From assembly GCA_947627245.1 (NCBI GenBank), contig CANQVH010000026.1, forward strand, positions 1 through 43,473: 43,473 nucleotides of DNA. Reading direction: 5' to 3'. How positions within the stretch are numbered: position 1 is the stretch's first letter; each line of letters begins with the position of its first letter. The stretch comes from an uncultured Lachnospiraceae bacterium (GTDB lineage Bacteria > Bacillota > Clostridia > Lachnospirales > Lachnospiraceae). Below, one piece after another: positions 39,410 through 43,473 of the stretch. The position numbers and the translations under genes are program-made. Below the pieces are notes generated by a model, which was not told where the DNA came from, did not search any database, and worked only from the letters and a program-made list of their open reading frames with translations.

Positions 39410-40282
39410 TTATCCCTTGACGCCTCCGAGCGCAACGCCCGCGATGATGTACTTCGACAGCAGGAAGTATACGATGAACAGCGGCAGAACCGTCAGCGTC
39501 AGTCCGACGTAGACGGATCCGTACTCGGTCTTGTAGATATCGCCTTTCAAAAGGCTTACCATGATCGGCATCGTATATTTATCCTGTCTTGTCAGAAGGA
39601 CCAACGGCAAAAACAGGCTGTTCCACGAATTTACAAAAGAGAAGATCGCCTGCGTCGCGATCGCCGGTTTCATGATCGGGATTACGATATGATTGAAGGT
39701 GTAAAACTCCTTCGCCCCGTCGATCCTCGCCGAATGGACAATTTCCAACGGCAAGGCCTGAAGCATGAACTGTCTCATGAAGAACACCATGGTAGGCGCG
39801 GCAATCGACGGGAGGATCAGCGCCAGAAAATTGTTCGTCAAATGAATCTGGTACATAAACTGATAAAAGCCGATACTCACCAACTGGGTCGGAATCATCA
39901 GGACCGCCATGATAAAGGTGAAGAAAGGCTGTCTCAGCCTCCATGTATACACGACGATCGCATACGCCGTCAGCGTGGAAAAGTATACCGCGCAAGCCGT
40001 CGCGCCGGTGGAAATAATCATAGAGTTCATGAAGCCCCGAAGCGGGTTGAAGCTCTTGCCGGTCAGAGTCGCGAAATTGCTCAGCAGGTGTGTGGACGGA
40101 ATCAGCGAAATCGCGTGCCGCTGGATCTCCGCCGTGCTTCTCGTCGCGTTGATCAGCATCACGAGAAACGGCAGAATACTGAGAACGGTAAGGACGCCGC
40201 AGAGAACGTAGACAAATACCATAAAACCGCCCGATTTCTTTTTATCCGGAGCTTTTTTTCGGGAAGTCCTGCTTCCAGCCAT
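39410..40282 (-). CDS. CUT1 sugar ABC transporter permease, MalG-type (operon 3)
   Basis: Permease of 290 residues. The ATG at 40282 overlaps the upstream TGA stop (TGATG), showing translational coupling; GGGGG lies 9 bp upstream. A GTG three bases earlier is an alternative. The first helix is FMVFVYVLCGVLTVLSILPFL-like; the EAA loop is VHSARIDGAKEFYTFNHIVIP; the C-terminus is AGVALGGVKG. Similar to the partial permease at the right end of the window. Confidence 0.92.
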   Translation of the reverse strand: MAGSRTSRKKAPDKKKSGGFMVFVYVLCGVLTVLSILPFLVMLINATRSTAEIQRHAISLIPSTHLLSNFATLTGKSFNPLRGFMNSMIISTGATACAVYFSTLTAYAIVVYTWRLRQPFFTFIMAVLMIPTQLVSIGFYQFMYQIHLTNNFLALILPSIAAPTMVFFMRQFMLQALPLEIVHSARIDGAKEFYTFNHIVIPIMKPAIATQAIFSFVNSWNSLFLPLVLLTRQDKYTMPIMVSLLKGDIYKTEYGSVYVGLTLTVLPLFIVYFLLSKYIIAGVALGGVKG

Positions 40283-41256
40283 CACCGTCTTCCCCCTTTC
40301 GCCTGCTTCTTCATCTCCCTCGCCACCTTTTTCAGCTCCCTGCGCTCCCGGACCTCATATTTGTCCTGCATCAAGAAGAAAACGATCGTGGAGAGCACAC
40401 AGATGATGAGAAACATGATGATGCTCGTCGCCGACGCGCGGTTGTACAGGTAGCTTCCGCTGAATGCCTGATTGTAGATGAATACGCTCGTGGTGAGAGT
40501 CGCGTTGTTCGGGCCGCTCTTGGTGACAAGGAGCTGCGGGATATCAAACATCTGCAGGCCGCCGATCAGGCTCGTCACCAGCGTGTAGATCAGGATCGTC
40601 CTGAGATTCGGCAGAGTAATATAGAGAAACTTCTGCCATCCGCCCGCGCCGTCGATCTCCGCGACCTCGAACCACTCCGGATTCATGCCCATGATGCCGG
40701 AGATCAGCACGATCGTCGTATAGCCGTACCACATCCAGAACTGGATGAACGAGACGACGCCCCTCGCCAGCCACTTGTTTCGAAAAAATTCGACCGGTCC
40801 GTCGGACAGATGCAGTGAAGTGAACAGGTCGTTCATCGGTCCCATCGGATATCCGAACAGCGCTCCGAACAGAATCGCGACCGTAGCCGCCGTGATGATG
40901 TTCGGCATATAGAACACAACCTTGAAGAAGCCCTGCCCCTTCACCTTGAACAGCGTCCCGGAAAACCATGCCGAGAGCACCAGCGCAAGCAGGATCTGCG
41001 GGATGAAGTTCATGATCCACATCAGGAACGTATTTCCGAGAGCCGTGCGGAACGTCGGCGCGCTGAGGATCGTCTGGAAATTCTGCAACGGATTCTCCAG
41101 AAAATGAAATTTCACCGCGCCTATGCCCTTGAAATCCGTAAAGCCGAGCAGAATGGTGAAGATCACCGGATACAGGGTAAACAGGCCGAAAGTAACAACA
41201 AACGGAATACTGAAAATATAGCCGTATTTCGCATAGGAGAGTTTTTTCTTTTTCAT
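40282..41256 (-). CDS. CUT1 sugar ABC transporter permease, MalF-type (operon 3)
   Basis: Permease of 324 residues. The start at 41256 has GGAGG 5 bp upstream; an in-frame ATG at 41301 falls inside the intercistronic hairpin and lacks a ribosome site. Six helices and the EAA loop (FEVAEIDGAGGWQKFLYITLP) are visible, and a charged C-terminal tail (KKVAREMKKQAKGG). Coupled to the MalG-type gene by overlapping stop and start. Confidence 0.92.
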   Translation of the reverse strand: MKKKKLSYAKYGYIFSIPFVVTFGLFTLYPVIFTILLGFTDFKGIGAVKFHFLENPLQNFQTILSAPTFRTALGNTFLMWIMNFIPQILLALVLSAWFSGTLFKVKGQGFFKVVFYMPNIITAATVAILFGALFGYPMGPMNDLFTSLHLSDGPVEFFRNKWLARGVVSFIQFWMWYGYTTIVLISGIMGMNPEWFEVAEIDGAGGWQKFLYITLPNLRTILIYTLVTSLIGGLQMFDIPQLLVTKSGPNNATLTTSVFIYNQAFSGSYLYNRASATSIIMFLIICVLSTIVFFLMQDKYEVRERRELKKVAREMKKQAKGGRR

Positions 41257-41277
41257 AACATCCTCCGTAATGAAGAG

Positions 41278-41305
41278 GGAGACGGTCTTCCGCAAAACCA
41301 TCTCC
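41278..41305 (-). promoter_or_regulatory. intercistronic stem-loop in ABC operon 3
   Basis: Minus strand GGAGATGGT pairs with ACCGTCTCC (9 bp, one T-G pair) around a 10-nt loop, in the 66-bp gap between the binding-protein stop and the permease start. No T run follows. Confidence 0.7.
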
Positions 41306-41322
41306 TCAGTAACGCTCTGCGC

Positions 41323-42672
41323 TTATTCAACAATTACATCCAGATTGTCAGCGACATTCTGCTTAAACGCGGCGATTGCATCCTCCCTTAACAAATTGCC
41401 GGCCGTATACTCGCGGACTGCGTCTCTCCAGTACTGGTTGATCGTCTCGTCGTACTGGGTAAGGTTCTTGCCGTTCGCAAACTCGTTCGCCGGAACAAAT
41501 ACGTCGAACATGTTCTGCCCACCAAGGAAATCGACCTCGCCGTTCGACATGTTCATAACCGTGCTGGAAGCAACCGCGTCCTTCGTCCCCTGCACGCCGT
41601 CCGTCATCAGGCCGTTCGCCCACAAATACTGGAGGCCGGTCTCGGAGCAGTCGAGCGTGATCCAGTCGATGATCTGCTTCACCGCGTCCGCTTTCTTCGT
41701 ATCTTTGTTCACAAGGAGCCATGTGCCGCCCCAGAAGAAGCCGATCGGGGATTCGCAGACGGCCCAGTCGCCGTATGTACCCTCGCCTACGGCCTCGCCG
41801 CCGCAGTTCGGAGCCATCGTATAATTAATCAGCCAAGCAGGCCCGAAAAAGCCGAGAACATCCTTCGCGCCCTCTCCCTTCATGTCGGCGAACCATGCGT
41901 CCTGCCAGTCCTGCGTGTCGTTGTGGTAGTCGTTCTCCTTCAGCTTCATGGACAAATCCAGAAACGCCTCCCGCTTCGGGTCGATATTCAGCTCGCCGTC
42001 CACGATCCAGCCCGTGTCGGATCCGTTCTCTACTGCATGCCAGAGATCGCCGTCTCCGGAGATGATGCCGTAGCCCTTTGCCTTCAGCTCCTCCGCCGCC
42101 GCGAAAAACTGATCCCAGTTGCCGCTGCCGCCGCCTATCTTCTCGGCAATCGCCTCCGGATCGTCGGTTCCCCATACGTCCTCGGCGATGGAGCGACGGT
42201 AAATGAAAGCGCCGCCCGTAGCCTGATAGCCGAGTCCTACGACCTTGCCGTCCGGGTTCGTTCCGATATCGACGCTGTACTGCGCGAGGTCGGCAGCTTC
42301 AATCTCCGCGTCAACGTCAATGCCAAGGTCCTCGTAAGGCATGGCATAACTCGCGGCGTCGCCCTGCGTATACTTCAGGACAAAAGCGGCCTCCGCGCAG
42401 TAGATGTCCGGGGCGTCCTTGCCGCCGTTCGCCAGAGCCTGATCGAGCGCAGGCTGATAAGCGCCCTCCGTCGTGGCGATAATGGTCGGGTTGACCGTAT
42501 AGCCGAAATCCGGATTCAGCTCGAGAAATTTATTGATCATATTCGGAACTTCATCCGTAAACGCATATACATTGATCACATCATCGGCTGCCATAACAAC
42601 GCCGCCGGTCCCTGCACAGACGGACATTGCTAAAGCAAGACCGATCGCAAATGCGATTCGTCTCTTCTTCAT
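41323..42672 (-). CDS. sugar ABC transporter solute-binding protein (operon 3)
   Basis: Family 1 extracellular binding protein of 449 residues. AGGAGG is 7 bp before the start at 42672. The signal peptide ends VVMA-AD; Cys19 (MSVCAG) is not in a proper lipobox, so the protein is probably released or held by another means. The mature part opens VINVYAFTDEVPNMINKF, has the KDAPDIYCAEAAFVLKY hinge segment, and shows IGFFWGGTWLLVNK near the binding cleft. The ligand is unknown. Driven by the AraC-type promoter at 42706..42768. Confidence 0.92.
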   Translation of the reverse strand: MKKRRIAFAIGLALAMSVCAGTGGVVMAADDVINVYAFTDEVPNMINKFLELNPDFGYTVNPTIIATTEGAYQPALDQALANGGKDAPDIYCAEAAFVLKYTQGDAASYAMPYEDLGIDVDAEIEAADLAQYSVDIGTNPDGKVVGLGYQATGGAFIYRRSIAEDVWGTDDPEAIAEKIGGGSGNWDQFFAAAEELKAKGYGIISGDGDLWHAVENGSDTGWIVDGELNIDPKREAFLDLSMKLKENDYHNDTQDWQDAWFADMKGEGAKDVLGFFGPAWLINYTMAPNCGGEAVGEGTYGDWAVCESPIGFFWGGTWLLVNKDTKKADAVKQIIDWITLDCSETGLQYLWANGLMTDGVQGTKDAVASSTVMNMSNGEVDFLGGQNMFDVFVPANEFANGKNLTQYDETINQYWRDAVREYTAGNLLREDAIAAFKQNVADNLDVIVE

Positions 42673-42705
42673 GGATTTTACCTCCTAATTCGATTTTATA
42701 AATTC

Positions 42706-42714
42706 ATTATATCA
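42706..42714 (-). promoter_or_regulatory. extended -10 promoter of ABC operon 3
   Basis: Minus strand TGATATAAT, a perfect -10 with the TGn extension; the -35 position reads GTTTCA, a weak match. About 34 bp upstream of the start codon. Confidence 0.7.
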
Positions 42715-42737
42715 GTAATTTTCGTTTATTGAAACAA

Positions 42738-42768
42738 AAAAATTGCCCTATGAGTATAAATTCTTGCT
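42738..42768 (-). promoter_or_regulatory. AraC-type direct-repeat binding site, operon 3
   Basis: Minus strand half-sites AGCAAGAATT (42768-42759) and GGCAATTTTT (42747-42738) are 21 bp apart. The proximal copy starts 26 bp upstream of the -10, the same geometry as at operon 2. A further exact AGCAAGAATT lies at 42820-42811, 52 bp upstream of the first, as a possible looping or auxiliary site. Confidence 0.65.
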
Positions 42769-42852
42769 AATAAGCACAAATTTTTTCTTGTTTTGACCGA
42801 TTTTACATACAATTCTTGCTATGAGACGAAAATGAAATCATGATTCCGGCGC

Positions 42853-42880
42853 AAAAAGACTGCCGCATAACTGCGGCAGC
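42853..42880 (-). terminator. terminator of the upstream (fourth) ABC operon
   Basis: Minus strand CTGCCGC-AGTTAT-GCGGCAG followed by TCTTTTT. It lies about 95 bp after the partial permease stop and insulates operon 3. Between it and the gene an ACAAT/ATTGT palindrome is the only other feature. Confidence 0.88.
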
Positions 42881-42975
42881 CCAAAATCGTATTTCCTAAT
42901 ATCAATGGCAACTCAAATTTCACAATATAAATTGTAGCCTGTGCCGCGCAAAATCCTCGCGGCGCAAAAACGGAA

Positions 42976-43473
42976 TCAACCCTTCACACTGCCCGCGGCG
43001 ACACCGCCCACGATAAAGCGGGACAGGAAAATGTACACCACGATAACAGGCAGGATCGAGAACGCGATCATCACGTATACCTGACCCATATCGAACTTCG
43101 CCCAGTCCGCGCTACGCAGCTCGGCGATGATGATCGGGAGCGTCTTCTTCTTCGGATCACTCAAGATCAACGCCGGAATGAAGTAGTTGTTCCAGCTTCC
43201 CACAAATGCGAAAATCATCTGCACGGCGAGCGCCGGCTTCATCAACGGAAGCACGACCTTGTTGAAGGTGTTGAACTCGCCCGAACCGTCGATACGAGCC
43301 GCCTCAACGAGCGACAGCGGCAGGTTGCTCTCCATGAACTGCTTCATATAGTAGAAGGTCACCGGAGCCGCGATCGACGGAATGATCAGCGGGATGAAGC
43401 TGTCGGTCAGCTTCATGTCCAGCAATAAGCGGTAGAAACCAAGCGCCGTCACCTGCGACGGGATCATCATGAT
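42976..43473 (-). CDS. CUT1 sugar ABC transporter permease, MalG-type (partial, 5' end outside window)
   Basis: The last about 165 residues of a MalG-type permease; the frame stays open through the window edge (IMMIPSQ). It has the EAA loop VEAARIDGSGEFNTFNKVVLP and the C-terminus VGGVAAGSVKG. It is the final gene of a fourth CUT1 operon, closely similar to the permease at 39410, especially around the EAA loop (IPSIAAPxxxxxMKQFM-type sequence), so the two operons may be paralogous. Confidence 0.9.
   Translation of the reverse strand: MMMIPSQVTALGFYRLLLDMKLTDSFIPLIIPSIAAPVTFYYMKQFMESNLPLSLVEAARIDGSGEFNTFNKVVLPLMKPALAVQMIFAFVGSWNNYFIPALILSDPKKKTLPIIIAELRSADWAKFDMGQVYVMIAFSILPVIVVYIFLSRFIVGGVAAGSVKG

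Noticed and set aside
1..43473. Prophage, integrative element or transposon
   Set aside because: No integrase, transposase, phage structural gene or att-like repeat was recognised; base composition looks even along the window.

Overview
The window reads as chromosomal DNA of a GC-rich, low-GC-lineage (Firmicutes/Clostridia) bacterium, most likely a gut or rumen Lachnospiraceae-type glycan degrader. This is inferred from strong AGGAGG ribosome binding sites, a T-box leader on metG, an SpmB-like protein, DegV, DUF554 and DUF624/YesL proteins, a TxpA/holin-like type I toxin, and several CUT1 sugar ABC operons without their own ATPase. There is no rRNA, CRISPR array, prophage or transposase; one tRNA-Lys is present.

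Layout. 1-4446 (minus): CUT1 sugar ABC operon 1, with an unusual beta-propeller/solute-binding fusion and two permeases. 4638-4961: a compact type I toxin-antitoxin locus with convergent promoters. 5094-7179 (plus): a two-component system. 7210-10994 (minus): a secreted GH5 cellulase with a CBM2-like module, a DUF554 membrane protein and citrate synthase. 11238-13703 (plus): a secreted DUF5722/clan GH-A-like protein. 13708-20224 (minus): a degenerate PdaB-like deacetylase, a YkgJ Cys-cluster protein, a CDF metal transporter, an M18 aminopeptidase and methionyl-tRNA synthetase with its T-box. 20671-23222 (plus): a DUF885 peptidase and an SpmB-like protein. 23228-26695: two exported transglutaminase-like proteins flanking degV. 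26762-29813 (minus): a GH3 glycosidase translationally coupled to a CE4 deacetylase. 30013-33228 (minus): ABC operon 2, divergent from an AraC-family regulator (33576) and a cytoplasmic GH5 glucanase (34584). 35702-35968: a structured palindromic element and tRNA-Lys. 36172 onward: an AI-2E-family transporter (plus), then trmB, YesL/DUF624 and ABC operon 3 (minus), and the start of a fourth ABC operon that runs off the window.

How the genes work together. Secreted GH5 and GH5/GH-A-like enzymes would cut polysaccharide outside, three or four CUT1 importers would take up the oligosaccharides, and cytoplasmic GH3, GH5 and CE4 enzymes would finish them. The clearest regulatory discovery is that the promoters of ABC operons 2 and 3 share the same architecture: an extended -10, a poor -35, and two direct AGCAANAATT-like half-sites exactly 21 bp apart, starting exactly 26 bp upstream of the -10. 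This is what an AraC-type activator encoded at 33576 would need. All three complete ABC operons also carry a stem-loop between the binding-protein gene and the first permease gene.

A second theme is tandem-repeat-derived low-complexity sequence in many genes, including conserved cytoplasmic enzymes (metG, M18, DUF885, YkgJ, GH3, trmB tail), with periods of 7, 9, 15, 30, 36, 39, 45 and 72 bp.
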